Assembly (NCBI RefSeq): GCF_000739915.1
Contig: NZ_BBJT01000005.1
Coordinates: 407,691-471,690, forward strand
Reading direction: 5' to 3'
Length of the DNA stretch: 64,000 nucleotides
DNA from: Paenibacillus chitinolyticus NBRC 15660
GTDB lineage: Bacteria; Bacillota; Bacilli; Paenibacillales; NBRC-103111
The position numbers and the translations under genes are program-made. Of the stretch, positions 33,810 to 42,659 are shown in pieces; the stretch's first letter is position 1, and each line of letters opens with the position of its first letter. The notes beneath the pieces were generated by a model, which saw only the letters and a list, made by a program, of their open reading frames with translations, was not told the origin of the DNA and ran no database searches.

Positions 33810-35045
33810 TCAGATGCTTTCCCGTGAAAAATCTCCCGAAACAGACGGCTCCTCCGCTATATAAGGAGAGTCCGTATCCGCAGCGTATCCCCGGCGGCGC
33901 CAGTTGTCCGGATAGAAAAGCCGCGGACCGAGCCTATCCATGGCGAGCCGGAGCGCTTCCAGGTGATCGGATGCCCGGCTCCGGTCCATCCAAGCGAAAG
34001 GCCGCGCGCCCCGCGTATCCCCGCCGGAAAGCCGCACGGAAGAAACCGCGAGGCCTTCCAGCAGAGCGGTTCCATGCGCCCTGACGGGATGGCCAAGCTC
34101 CGCTCCGAGCTTCTTCACCGCCTGGCGGGACAGAGCGTGGGGCAGGACGGTCAAGCTGTCCGCCCGCAAATCCCGGCGGCCCAGCGCGTAGTTGACGAAC
34201 TGCTTCGCCATGACTTCGGGCGGGCGCTTGTGAAAGTGAGGCAGCTTCGCGGAAACGTCCCACAAGGCGGCATCGCTCCCGCCGGCGACCGTACCGGCAA
34301 GCGCCGCTATTTCCTCCGCAGCAGAGGACACGGACGCATCCAGGAACACCAGGATGTCGCCTTCCGCCGCTTCCGCTGCCGCCAGCCTTTCTCCTCCGCC
34401 CCCAGCGGACACGCCTCCCGCGCCAACAAGCTTCACTTCCGCTTCAAGCCGCGGAGCCGCAAACGTTTGAACCAGTTGCGGGGTAACCGCCTCGTCACGC
34501 GAAGCAAGGATAACCTCGTGCAGAGCCAGCCTCTTCAGTTCCCCGAGCAGTCTCAGCAAGGGCGAATCCTGCACAGTGAAGGCTTCCGGTCCCGCGCCGT
34601 GCAGAAGAATGACGGCGGAAACCCGCTGATCCGAAGGAAAAGGAAACCATCCCTTGTCCCGCAGCCCCACCCTCTCGCAATAGCCCTGCGCAAAAGCCGA
34701 CGCGGCAGCCGCATATTCCGGTCCCGCGGGATTCAGACCGCTGAGCACTCCGCCGTGGCGGGCCCAGAGATCGTTCATCTGTCTGCGCGCCGCCGCTTCA
34801 TCCGTCCGGCAGGAGCCCGCTTCGTCTCCGTCTACGGAAGCGGACCGGACCGGTAAGCCTGCGGCGAGCAGACCTCCCAGTCTCCGTCCGGCTGCCGCAA
34901 GCTCTGCAATCCGCCGTCCCTTCCGGGACGTTACCGCCTTCGCGCCGGTTTTCCCGGGATTTCCGCTGCGGGTCCGCATCCGGCTTCGCGGCTTCTGTCC
35001 TCTCGCTGTGCCGGACGGCTTCTTATTAGTCTTCAGCCGCTTCAT
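33810..35045 (-). CDS. Glycosyltransferase-2-like protein with basic N-terminal tail, possibly degenerate
   Basis: A 411-residue protein. Residues 1-45 are very rich in Lys/Arg (KRLKTNKK, SRMRTRSG, RKGRR). A GT-A-like domain starts at VSAVILLHGAGPEAF, with a strand LHEVILASRDEA; where active GT2 enzymes have the metal-binding DxD there is ILVFLDASVSS, so metal binding is doubtful. The C-terminal part repeats the TVLPHALSRQAVKKLGAELG pattern seen in the next gene, which marks common ancestry. The ATG at 35045 has AAAGGAGGGAG; the 20-base overlap with the upstream gene suggests coupling. Probably a diverged paralogue of the 35026 gene. Confidence 0.65.
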   Translation of the reverse strand: MKRLKTNKKPSGTARGQKPRSRMRTRSGNPGKTGAKAVTSRKGRRIAELAAAGRRLGGLLAAGLPVRSASVDGDEAGSCRTDEAAARRQMNDLWARHGGVLSGLNPAGPEYAAAASAFAQGYCERVGLRDKGWFPFPSDQRVSAVILLHGAGPEAFTVQDSPLLRLLGELKRLALHEVILASRDEAVTPQLVQTFAAPRLEAEVKLVGAGGVSAGGGGERLAAAEAAEGDILVFLDASVSSAAEEIAALAGTVAGGSDAALWDVSAKLPHFHKRPPEVMAKQFVNYALGRRDLRADSLTVLPHALSRQAVKKLGAELGHPVRAHGTALLEGLAVSSVRLSGGDTRGARPFAWMDRSRASDHLEALRLAMDRLGPRLFYPDNWRRRGYAADTDSPYIAEEPSVSGDFSRESI

Positions 35046-35853
35046 CCGCTCCCTCCTTTCCTGTCGCGGTCCGAAGAGGCTCCGCCGCCCCTTCCGAAAA
35101 CGCCGCGGCTTCGATCCAGGCATGCAGCGCTTCCAGGTGATCGCCTAAGATCAAGTCCCCTACGGGATCTCTCCCGGCGCTTTTTCTCCTCCTGGGATTC
35201 TTGGCTCCTACGGCCGCATATACCGTGGCCTTGACATTCAGCCCTTTGTGAAGGGCGAGCACCAGCGCTTTGGGCGGGACGGCGAGCGCCTCCGCCCCGA
35301 TCTCGTTTATCGCCCTGCGGCTTAACGCGTGCGGAATCGTCGTCAGCGACGTTCCCGCCAGGTCCGGCCGGTCCAGCATAGCGGTCAGCGCATGCTTGGC
35401 AAGGATGACGCGGTGGACGCTATCGCGCTTGACCGGGCCGGTGTAGGTGTTCATGGCCACATCGGCCCCGTTTTCCACGGCTTTGACGAAAGCGGAGAGC
35501 TTTGCGGCCGGAATCACGATATCCCCATCCGTAAAAAGCACAATATCCCCTCGGGCCGCCCGCGCTCCGACGGCCCTGCCGACATCATGGCCGAGCGCCG
35601 TATCGAACGCGATCATCCTCGGACCCATTTTCTCCACGATGTCGCGGGAACCGTCCGTAGAGCCGTTCACTACGGCTATCACTTCCACGCTCGGATGAAC
35701 GTGGTACGCTTCCCGTATAACAGCCGCAAGAGACCGCCGCTCGTTATAGACCGGGATCACCACGGACACTTTCGGAGCGGGATCGTTGCGGTACGTGTGC
35801 AGGCTGTTTACGTCACTACTTTGCGCAAGCGGTGTCTTCCGTCTCTTCTTCAC
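35026..35853 (-). CDS. Family 2 glycosyltransferase
   Basis: A 275-residue GT2 enzyme. The N-terminus is basic (KKRRKTPLAQ). Core: VSVVIPVYNERRSLAAVI, VEVIAVVNGSTDGS and the DxD motif in IVLFTDGDIVIPA. A later segment LTTIPHALSRRAINEIGAEA is shared with the downstream paralogue. It transfers a sugar from a nucleotide donor; donor and acceptor are unknown. The overlap with 33810 makes a two-gene unit. No membrane helices, so the pair would act in the cytoplasm. Confidence 0.82.
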   Translation of the reverse strand: MKKRRKTPLAQSSDVNSLHTYRNDPAPKVSVVIPVYNERRSLAAVIREAYHVHPSVEVIAVVNGSTDGSRDIVEKMGPRMIAFDTALGHDVGRAVGARAARGDIVLFTDGDIVIPAAKLSAFVKAVENGADVAMNTYTGPVKRDSVHRVILAKHALTAMLDRPDLAGTSLTTIPHALSRRAINEIGAEALAVPPKALVLALHKGLNVKATVYAAVGAKNPRRRKSAGRDPVGDLILGDHLEALHAWIEAAAFSEGAAEPLRTATGKEGADEAAED

Positions 35854-36091
35854 CCGCCGCTCACCTCCGTCTCCTTCTCTGCGGCCTCTTCTGTCATATC
35901 GTATGGGCCGGATCGCCGGATCGGGAGGGCGGATGTGGAGACGCGCAAAAAAAGGCGGTCTTTTCCGCCGGAGTATGCGTGGTCATGCCCTTCGAAATGA
36001 GCCTGAACGCCCGCCTTGCTGAATCGGCAGCGAACTGCCAGTGCAAACTCTGGTGAGCGGGCAGCCCTTTGGGGACCGCCCGTTCCCCGGT
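35854..36091. other. Intergenic region between glycosyltransferase and DUF1796 genes
   Basis: No gene seen. A weak GC stem (GGGCGGTCCCC / GGGCTGCCCG) near 36055-36085 could terminate the DUF1796 genes but lacks a T-run. Confidence 0.35.
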
Positions 36092-36700
36092 TCAGCCCAG
36101 GCTGACGTCTTTGAAAAGCGTATCCCAGCAAGCCGGGTTGATGCTGTAGCAGCCGACCGCGCACGTCCGGGGGAGGGACCACTGCAGGTCTGTGATGCCG
36201 TCAGCGTTGCTGTGGTTGATCACCAGCACCCGGTAATCTTGCTTTACCAGCACGTTCAGCACCCGCTCCAGCTCGCACGCCTCTTCGTAATACGCGTTCG
36301 TGCGGACAAACAGCAGCCGGCTGCCGTACATCAGGTGATGCAGAGTCCGGTAAATGCGGCGGTCGAGCCTGCTTCTGAATTCCGGATAAGAAGCCAGATG
36401 GAAGATATGGTTCTGATTTTGAGGGAAATCATGTGCCGAAATAATCCGGGATTTTCTATCCATCACAAGTAAATTCCCGCCTCCGTAATCGATCCCGACC
36501 GCCTTCAAATTGCCGGGCTCCATAAATCCCTGGAATCTGTTTTCCAATACTCCGCTCACATCTTCCAATTCGGAAACCATCCAGTCGAATACACCCGAAA
36601 ACGAACGCAAGTTCATTCTTTTTAATTGAATGGAAGGAGTGCAGTTTCCCCCCAGGCTGTAAATCAAATCGTACTTTCCGGCTATTCCGCTTAAGTCCAT
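36092..36700 (-). CDS. DUF1796 putative papain-like cysteine peptidase
   Basis: A 202-residue member of DUF1796, defined by YSLGGNC, then IQLKRMNLRSFSGVFDWM. The Cys in that N-terminal motif and a His in AHDFPQN are the probable active residues; ILFVRTN-like and EEACELERVLNVL complete the pattern. The family is predicted papain-like from fold prediction; no substrate is known. Members often occur in polysaccharide or glycosyltransferase loci. A diverged paralogue lies 28 bases upstream. Start ATG follows GGGAGACGGGG. Confidence 0.78.
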   Translation of the reverse strand: MDLSGIAGKYDLIYSLGGNCTPSIQLKRMNLRSFSGVFDWMVSELEDVSGVLENRFQGFMEPGNLKAVGIDYGGGNLLVMDRKSRIISAHDFPQNQNHIFHLASYPEFRSRLDRRIYRTLHHLMYGSRLLFVRTNAYYEEACELERVLNVLVKQDYRVLVINHSNADGITDLQWSLPRTCAVGCYSINPACWDTLFKDVSLG

Positions 36701-36728
36701 GGACGCCCCGTCTCCCTTCTGCCGTACC

Positions 36729-37361
36729 TTATTTCAAGCTGATATCGGCAAAAAAAATATCCCACCAGCGGTCGCTGTTAAAATTCCAGATATCCGCATA
36801 GGGGACCTGGACGGCGCATGTATGCGGCAGCGGCCAGTCTAGCTCGACCAGGCCCGGCACCTGCTCATATTCCACCAGCAGGATCTTGTATTCATGCGCG
36901 ACAAGCCCGTTCAGCACTTGCTCCAGTTCGGCCGTCTCCTCGTACGTTCCATGCATGCGAATGAACAGGATACGCTTTTCCTCGTTTAATTGTTTTAAAA
37001 ACCGGTTAATCCGGCGGTTCAGCTTTTCCTTGAATTCTCCGTAGGTGAAAAGCTGTTCCGGCGAATTCCGGTTCACCGGGAAATCGTGGACGGATATGAC
37101 GCCGTATGCGGAATCCTTCACTTGATAATTCGGTTGAAGGGTAACCGGCTCCACCACGCTCATATGGGCAAGCTCCATGAATCCGTCAAACCGTCTGCCC
37201 AGCAGCCGGTTCACGTCCGTGAGCGAATCCGACATCATCCAATCCAGCACCCCTGCGGAAGAGCGCAGGCCGTGCCTTTCCATCTGAATCGCCGGCAGGC
37301 AGTTTTGTCCAAGGCTGAATACGGAGTCGTAGCTCCCCGCCAAGTCTTGTAAACGCATCAT
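36729..37361 (-). CDS. DUF1796 putative papain-like cysteine peptidase, paralogue
   Basis: A 210-residue paralogue of the next gene. FSLGQNCLPAIQMERHGLRS, then GVLDWM; VHDFPVNRN; ILFIRMHGTYEETAELEQVL. The putative catalytic Cys and His are kept. Two adjacent ATG codons at 37361 and 37358 follow AAAGGAGGG; either could be used. It is probably the first gene of a two-gene operon with 36092. The plus-strand gene at 37534 is divergent. Confidence 0.78.
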   Translation of the reverse strand: MMRLQDLAGSYDSVFSLGQNCLPAIQMERHGLRSSAGVLDWMMSDSLTDVNRLLGRRFDGFMELAHMSVVEPVTLQPNYQVKDSAYGVISVHDFPVNRNSPEQLFTYGEFKEKLNRRINRFLKQLNEEKRILFIRMHGTYEETAELEQVLNGLVAHEYKILLVEYEQVPGLVELDWPLPHTCAVQVPYADIWNFNSDRWWDIFFADISLK

Positions 37362-37533
37362 ACTCCCTCCTTTTGGCCTCCTGTTGTATACAATGCGCGA
37401 AGGGGACATTCAGCGTGGACCCCCGTCCTTGCCCGGAAAAATGGATGCGCACATCCAATCCCCCGCCGCGTCCCGGCATACTCTGTTAGAAAGGATGTGA
37501 GCCGCGAGCATCCGGAACACGGAGGTAAACGTC

Positions 37534-37929
37534 ATGTACAAGTACTATCAGAAGGTGGAAATAGATCCGCATACCTATGCTCTGCCGCTTCAAGCGGGCG
37601 ATCAGGAAATGTTCCTGTGCCCCCTCTATTTGTACGGAATTACGCCGGGCAGCCGGATTCTTTTTAAGGTGAACATCGCCTGGAGCAACCCCGTCACTTA
37701 CGACATCGGCGAACTGGAAATCAAAATACGGCGCGACCATCCGGGCGGACCCGTTGTTGAGAGCAGCGAAGATTCGCGCTTCCGCGGGGGAACGGCAAGT
37801 ATGGAAGGGGAAGACGAAGGGGACGCGGCCGACATCGTGGTTTATTACCTGACCGTGCGTTCGCAAGGAGGAAAAGCGCTGATCGAAGGCCCGATTGTGT
37901 TTGAGGGATTTGTCCTTGAAGAGGATTGA
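37534..37929 (+). CDS. Small orphan protein with GPI-x-F-x2-FV end
   Basis: A 131-residue protein without signal or membrane helix. Its middle looks like one beta-sandwich (MFLCPLYLYGITPGSRILFK, then VNIAWSNPVTYDIGELEIKI) with an acidic insert. It ends IEGPIVFEGFVLEED, which resembles the RGPIHFGAFVIAP end of the following gene. GGAGG lies five bases before the ATG. A CATACTCTG element about 60 bases upstream faintly recalls a sigma-K -10 box. Function unknown; a spore-surface protein is a reasonable guess. Confidence 0.6.
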   Translation: MYKYYQKVEIDPHTYALPLQAGDQEMFLCPLYLYGITPGSRILFKVNIAWSNPVTYDIGELEIKIRRDHPGGPVVESSEDSRFRGGTASMEGEDEGDAADIVVYYLTVRSQGGKALIEGPIVFEGFVLEED

Positions 37930-38038
37930 AATCCGGTGAAATGGTTTTATTGCCCCGGCTACTCGTCCGTTTCGAAACAGCCTGAGAGTGAATTTACTAA
38001 TCTTGTAAGACTATTCTTTCAAAAGGGGATGAGCTACC

Positions 38039-38503
38039 TTGGCTACCATTTTGGATTATCAGACTAATGATGCTCTCATAGGCGGAGGTTCCCTGCCTTT
38101 TCCCGTAACGAATCCGCTGCTTGGCGGCGTCGAGCTCGAAGTCGCCACGATTAACCTGACGCCTGCGGATACTACCAATCTTCTCCGTTTCGAGGGAACG
38201 ATCGGCTGGCAGCCCGACCTTCTTCTCGCCACTCCGCTGCTCCCGATTCTTCAGGTCAGAATCCGCGTTGGCAGCCCCACGGGAACCGTCATTTACGAGA
38301 CGGACGATTCGGCTCTGATCGGTACCGGCGTTCTGACGACTATCACGGACAACATCCTGACGGTTTCGTTCCAGCATTCGATTCAAGCTTCGGTCGTTCC
38401 GACCGGTTCGCAGCCCTACTTCCTGACCGTTGCCGTCCGGGGGCTGGGCAGCATATCGATTCGCGGCCCCATTCACTTCGGGGCATTCGTTATCGCTCCG
38501 TAA
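38039..38503 (+). CDS. Small beta-rich protein, exosporium-like
   Basis: A 154-residue protein, Thr/Leu/Ile-rich, without signal peptide: ATILDYQTNDALIGGG, then LRFEGTIGWQPDLLLATPLL and repeated VxVRIRVGSPTG strands. It ends SIRGPIHFGAFVIAP. The composition and strand pattern resemble C-terminal trimeric domains of Bacillus exosporium proteins, but there is no collagen-like part. The TTG start follows AAAGGGG. It is followed by two terminators. Not in a known family that I can name. Confidence 0.6.
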   Translation: MATILDYQTNDALIGGGSLPFPVTNPLLGGVELEVATINLTPADTTNLLRFEGTIGWQPDLLLATPLLPILQVRIRVGSPTGTVIYETDDSALIGTGVLTTITDNILTVSFQHSIQASVVPTGSQPYFLTVAVRGLGSISIRGPIHFGAFVIAP

Positions 38504-38517
38504 CGGGATCTATTACG

Positions 38518-38556
38518 GCAAAGGCAGACAAGAGGCCGTCCTCTCTGCCTTTTATT
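38518..38556 (+). terminator. Terminator after the beta-rich protein gene
   Basis: AAAGGCAGA and TCTGCCTTTT pair with an AGAGG/CCTCT inner stem; T-run follows. Confidence 0.75.
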
Positions 38557-38574
38557 GTATTTAGTGCTGCGGCA

Positions 38575-38609
38575 CAAAAAAACCTCACATTAGACGTGAG
38601 GTTTTTTTG
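38575..38609. terminator. Second hairpin terminator
   Basis: AAAAAAACCTCAC and its exact complement, eight-base loop, T-runs in both directions. It may also end the minus-strand glycosyltransferase gene transcript. Confidence 0.8.
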
Positions 38610-38726
38610 TGTTTGTCGACCTTTATCGCCTTTATCTCGTTTATCGCTTTATCGGCGTTATCTGTGGTGTCGGCTGTATCGCCTTTATCGGCGGTGTCGG
38701 CGACAATCGGTGATTACCCGCGTCGG
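38610..38726. repeat. Imperfect TTTATCGCC / GGTGTCGGC-type low-complexity stretch
   Basis: Short units such as TTTATCGCC and CGGCTGTATCGCC repeat imperfectly several times between terminator and glycosyltransferase stop. No gene. Confidence 0.5.
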
Positions 38727-39959
38727 CTAAAATCGTCCCCGGCTCTGTCCGGCCGCCAGATAGGCCTTTACGAAATGCTCCGTCATCCGGTCCAGGGACC
38801 AGCGTTCGCAGCCCGAGAGACGGGCGGCTTCGCCCATCTTCAGCCGGAGTTCGTCGTCGGCAAGCAGCAGCTCCAGGTGGTAGGCCAGCGTATCGGTGTC
38901 CCCTACCATAGAGACAAACCCCGTCTCGCCGTGCGCGACCATTTCCGGCAGCCCGCCCGCATTGGAGACGACGGCCGGCTTGCCTGCCGTCTGCGCCTCC
39001 ATAACGGCAAAGGGCTGGTTATCCTGCACGCTCGGGTGCGCGAAGATATCCGAGAGCGCCAGGATGGCCGGCACATCTTCCCGGTGCCCGAGGAACCGGA
39101 CATCGTCCTCAAGCCCGGCGGCCCGCACCTGAGCGATCAGCTCATCGCGTTTGTCGCCGTCGCCGACCAGCCAGCAGATCCAGTCGGAGCGTCTTTGTTT
39201 CAAATTGGCCAGGGCAGCGATCAGAAAGTGAATCCCCTTGATCGTTTCCAGACGCGCCGGACACACGATCAGTTTTTTCCCTTCCGGACGGACCAGGGGC
39301 GTGCCTGCGGCGAGCTTGTGCGTGAACGGCTCCATATCGAATCCGTAGGGCGACACTTCGATATGTCCTGCGGGTACGCCGTATTCCCGGGAGAGAACGT
39401 TTTTCAGCCAGTTGGAGGCCGTTACCGCCTTCTCCGCCGCCATGGCGCCGTGATATTCGAGCGTGCGGTAATAAAGGTGCGCAAGCGGCCGCAGCCTCTC
39501 GGAATCCAGCCTGCCTTCCTCGTCCAGCAAGATTTTAATCTCCCTTGCCAGTGATCCGTGAATGCTCGCCACCAGACCGGTGCTCGGGGGCCTTACCCGG
39601 TTTAATGCGAGCGAGGCGATCACGTCCTGGGCATGGATGACGTCGTACTGCTGAAGTCCGAACGAAGCCGCGGCCAATTCCATGCAGTAGCGATCCATTT
39701 CCACCCGGCGCACGAGCGGGTCCTGATGAAGGGCCGGCAGCGCGTTCCGGTTTAATTTTGCCTGGAGCATGTGCATCAGATCGTCTTTCATCACCTTTAG
39801 GTCGGTTCCGTAGATGTAATATTTGTATTCGTCGGGTCCGTTCCCCATCAGGTCGACCTGATGCCCCCAGTTTTCCAGCCGCTTCTTAAGCTGAAGCATA
39901 AACGGCCATACCCCGCCGAGATGGGGAATCGGCCAATAGGTCGCGAGCAATATTTTCAA
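38727..39959 (-). CDS. Family 4 glycosyltransferase
   Basis: A 410-residue GT4 enzyme. It starts KILLATYWPIPHLGGVWPF, shared with the gene at 42660. The Rossmann C-domain has KLIVCPARLETIKGIHFLI, LVGDGDKRDEL, the FAHPSVQDNQPFAVMEAQTAG donor site and GETGFV. The start is TTG at 39959 with GGGGGGAAGG; the TTG is supported because the paralogue uses the same TTG before the same residues. No membrane helices. It transfers an NDP-sugar; substrate unknown. Confidence 0.88.
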   Translation of the reverse strand: MKILLATYWPIPHLGGVWPFMLQLKKRLENWGHQVDLMGNGPDEYKYYIYGTDLKVMKDDLMHMLQAKLNRNALPALHQDPLVRRVEMDRYCMELAAASFGLQQYDVIHAQDVIASLALNRVRPPSTGLVASIHGSLAREIKILLDEEGRLDSERLRPLAHLYYRTLEYHGAMAAEKAVTASNWLKNVLSREYGVPAGHIEVSPYGFDMEPFTHKLAAGTPLVRPEGKKLIVCPARLETIKGIHFLIAALANLKQRRSDWICWLVGDGDKRDELIAQVRAAGLEDDVRFLGHREDVPAILALSDIFAHPSVQDNQPFAVMEAQTAGKPAVVSNAGGLPEMVAHGETGFVSMVGDTDTLAYHLELLLADDELRLKMGEAARLSGCERWSLDRMTEHFVKAYLAAGQSRGRF

Positions 39960-40214
39960 GAACCTTCCCCCCGTTTCGCCTCTGTTTCCTTCCTTGCCGG
40001 CGTTCCTGCAGCCCGCACCGTTTGCGCGGAGAACAAGCATCTTCTTTTATCATATGGACGGGATAACGGGATTGACATGGAGAATGGCCTCTATCCTATA
40101 AAAAAGGCGGCAGAAACGTGCCGGACCGGCGGATTCGTCCGCTTGCGCCCGGACCTTCGCCCCCCTGCTTTCATACGATATGGAGGATACAAGCACAGAG
40201 AAAAGAGGTGCGTT

Positions 40215-41126
40215 ATGAAAGCCTTAGTCACCGGAGGGGCGGGCTTTATCGGCTCTCACTTGGCGCAAGCGCTCGCGGACGCGGGCCATGAAGTCCATGT
40301 GCTCGACAACTTGTCGAGCGGAAAAGCCGAATGGGTGCCCGGCCAAGCCGTTCTTCATGTCCTGGAACTAAACAGCCCGGAGCTTCACGAGCTTGTCGGA
40401 CGTATCCGGCCCGAAGTCGTGTTCCATTTGGCCGCTCAAGCCGACGTTCAGAGATCCATAGCCGATCCGGCTTTCGATGCGCAGGTCAACATTACCGGAA
40501 CGGTGTCGCTCCTTGATGCTTGCCGGAAATCGGCTGTGCGGCGGTTCGTCTTCGCTTCGACATCCGGCGTGTACGGGGACAGCGTGCACGAAAAATTATC
40601 GGAGGATATCCCGGCCGCGCCCATTTCGTACTACGGTCAGTCGAAACTTGCGGCGGAAGGGTATATCCGGATTTTTCACAAGCTGTACGGACTGCCCTAT
40701 ACGATTCTCCGTTACGGAAACGTGTACGGCCCGAGGCAGACGCCCAAAGGAGAGGGCGGCGTAGTCGCCGTGTTCCTGCAGCAGCTGCGCCGGGGACAGC
40801 CCATCACGATTCACGGAGACGGCGGGCAGACCCGGGACTTCGTGTATGTCCGGGACGTCGTGGAGGCCAATCTGGCGGCCGCCGCATCTACGGGCTGCGG
40901 GCTCTACCATGTCAGCACGGGCCGGAGCACGACCATCCGGCAGCTGGCCGAGCTCATCCGCGAGACCCGGTCGGCGCCTGTTCCGGTCCTGTTCGGCGAA
41001 GCCCGGCCCGGCGATATCCGGCACAGCTGCCTGGACAACCGCCGGGCACAGGAAGAGCTGGCCTGGAGCCCCCGGTACCGCATCGCCGACGGGCTGCGGG
41101 AAACCTGCGCCGCGTTCCTGGCTTAA
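40215..41126 (+). CDS. NAD-dependent sugar epimerase/dehydratase
   Basis: A 303-residue extended SDR, like UDP-glucose 4-epimerase. TGGAGFIGSHLAQAL at 6-20 binds NAD; catalytic SYYGQSKLAAEGYI (Tyr-x3-Lys) is near 147-151; HGDGGQTRDFVYVRDVV is typical of this group. AAAAGAGG lies before the ATG. It probably changes the configuration of a UDP- or dTDP-sugar for the surrounding transferases. It is a single gene with a strong terminator, on the strand opposite its neighbours. Confidence 0.85.
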   Translation: MKALVTGGAGFIGSHLAQALADAGHEVHVLDNLSSGKAEWVPGQAVLHVLELNSPELHELVGRIRPEVVFHLAAQADVQRSIADPAFDAQVNITGTVSLLDACRKSAVRRFVFASTSGVYGDSVHEKLSEDIPAAPISYYGQSKLAAEGYIRIFHKLYGLPYTILRYGNVYGPRQTPKGEGGVVAVFLQQLRRGQPITIHGDGGQTRDFVYVRDVVEANLAAAASTGCGLYHVSTGRSTTIRQLAELIRETRSAPVPVLFGEARPGDIRHSCLDNRRAQEELAWSPRYRIADGLRETCAAFLA

Positions 41127-41285
41127 GGCGGCACCGGTTTGCAGGCACCCGAAGGAAGCCTGCGCCATGTCTGCCCCATGTCTCGTCGTTCGCGTGCCTG
41201 TGCCACGCCGTGTCTCACGGGTCTCGTGCCGGTGCCGCGCCATGCCGTCTCGTTCCCGTGCAGATACCGTGTCGTGGCCCGAAAC

Positions 41286-41339
41286 AAAAGCCCCGGTTTA
41301 TTCCGGACAATCCGGAATACCGGGGCTTGCTTTTTTTTA
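41286..41339. terminator. Terminator after the epimerase gene
   Basis: AAGCCCCGGT and ACCGGGGCTT plus an inner ATTCCGGA/TCCGGAAT stem, followed by eight T residues on the plus strand. The 41127-41280 stretch before it is repetitive and holds no gene. Confidence 0.88.
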
Positions 41340-41348
41340 GCGAAACGG

Positions 41349-42389
41349 TCAGCGGCTGTTCCAGATATCGTGGATAGCCTGGGCGAATGCGTCTACGCTT
41401 CTGGCCCACGGCCATTGATACGAATCGTACAGGCCCTGGAGAGCCAGACGGGCCCGCAGCTCCTTATCGTGGATCAGCCGGACGATGTCTGCCGCCAGCC
41501 GGTTCTGGTACCGGTAAGAAAGGAGGCAGTTGCGCTCGTGCCGTGCATAATCCGCATTTCCGCCTGAATACGTCGTGACGAGCGCCGCCCCGCATCGCAT
41601 GGCCTCCAGGCCGGGCAGCGAACCGGAATCGTAGAGCGAAGAGCTGACGTAGATATCGGTTTTGTTGTAGAGGTAGCGCAGCTCCTCGTCGTTATTGGGC
41701 AGGCAGAATTGAAAACTGCCCGTATCGCGGAGACGCTGCAGACTCGGTGCGGTATGAAATTCGTCGGGCGGGCAGATCAGATTGATTTCCGTATCGGGAT
41801 AATGATGTTTGACGAACGCGAGCCGGCTGACCAGATAATCCTGGTCGCGGTGCCAGGCAATCCCTCCCTCCGAATTGCGGACGACAGCGGAAATTTTGAC
41901 AGCGGGCGGGGTGGATTTCCGGAGGTTCAGATTTTGCATGAACGGTCCAAGTCCGATCGGGACGATATGTCCGCGGATGCCGTGATTAAGCTCGATCAAC
42001 TTCTGCTGCCACTCGGACAGTACGATAAGATGCGGCGTCGTATGATAGGTGGGGAACGTGATATGATCGTCCGGCAGAAAAGTCGGTTCGTAGCAAAGAC
42101 TGAACCGGACATGAACGCTCCGGTCCCGCGCGCTCGCTTCCACGCATGCGGGCACGGTCGTGTAGAAGTTGGAGACGACTACGTCTCCGGGCGGAATATC
42201 GTCCGCGTCCAGCGTAATACTGTGACGGCCGCGGACAATCCGGGCCCGGATATCAAACTTGACTTCGGCATGAGCAGGCATCACGATGGTGACGTCATAC
42301 CCGCGGTCCGCCAATCCGTTCGTAATTTCCGCCAGCATCCGCTGGGCCCCGCCGAAATTCAAGGTGAGGATAGGAAACACCAGCCTCAT
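41349..42389 (-). CDS. Family 4-like glycosyltransferase
   Basis: A 346-residue GT4/GT1-type transferase. The N-terminus RLVFPILTLNFGGAQRMLAE has the GGAQ acceptor loop. The C-domain carries YVSSSLYDSGSLPGLEAMRCG, the equivalent of the family's donor-binding E-x7-E region. The ATG at 42389 follows AAAGGAGG. A small gene (42445) and another GT4 (42660) lie upstream on the same strand with short gaps, so they may form one operon. Confidence 0.83.
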   Translation of the reverse strand: MRLVFPILTLNFGGAQRMLAEITNGLADRGYDVTIVMPAHAEVKFDIRARIVRGRHSITLDADDIPPGDVVVSNFYTTVPACVEASARDRSVHVRFSLCYEPTFLPDDHITFPTYHTTPHLIVLSEWQQKLIELNHGIRGHIVPIGLGPFMQNLNLRKSTPPAVKISAVVRNSEGGIAWHRDQDYLVSRLAFVKHHYPDTEINLICPPDEFHTAPSLQRLRDTGSFQFCLPNNDEELRYLYNKTDIYVSSSLYDSGSLPGLEAMRCGAALVTTYSGGNADYARHERNCLLSYRYQNRLAADIVRLIHDKELRARLALQGLYDSYQWPWARSVDAFAQAIHDIWNSR

Positions 42390-42444
42390 GCTTTTTCCTC
42401 CTTTCATGGACACGCAGCCGCACCGGTTCTCCGCGAACCGGCGT

Positions 42445-42627
42445 CTACCCGTTCGGGTGGCTGTTCAAAATATGCTGGATAACCGGGTCCGGCATCCGGT
42501 AGTTATCCGGAAGCCCGGCCCGGATCTGGTTCCACAGCTTGTAATCGACCAGATACTCCGGGTTCGACACTTGCACGGAAAAAAGCGAATTGTACAGGTC
42601 GCCAATCACATACACTTTCTCGCTCAT
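42445..42627 (-). CDS. Small protein of 60 residues between two glycosyltransferase genes
   Basis: A compact soluble protein: SEKVYVIGDLYNSLFSVQVS, then YLVDYKLWNQIRAGLPDNYR and an HPNG end. AAAGGAG lies seven bases before the second of two ATGs (42627). No family recognised. Position in the operon suggests an accessory to the flanking transferases. Confidence 0.6.
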   Translation of the reverse strand: MSEKVYVIGDLYNSLFSVQVSNPEYLVDYKLWNQIRAGLPDNYRMPDPVIQHILNSHPNG

Positions 42628-42659
42628 GATCATTCTCCTTTCTGTCCCCGCAAGGAAAT

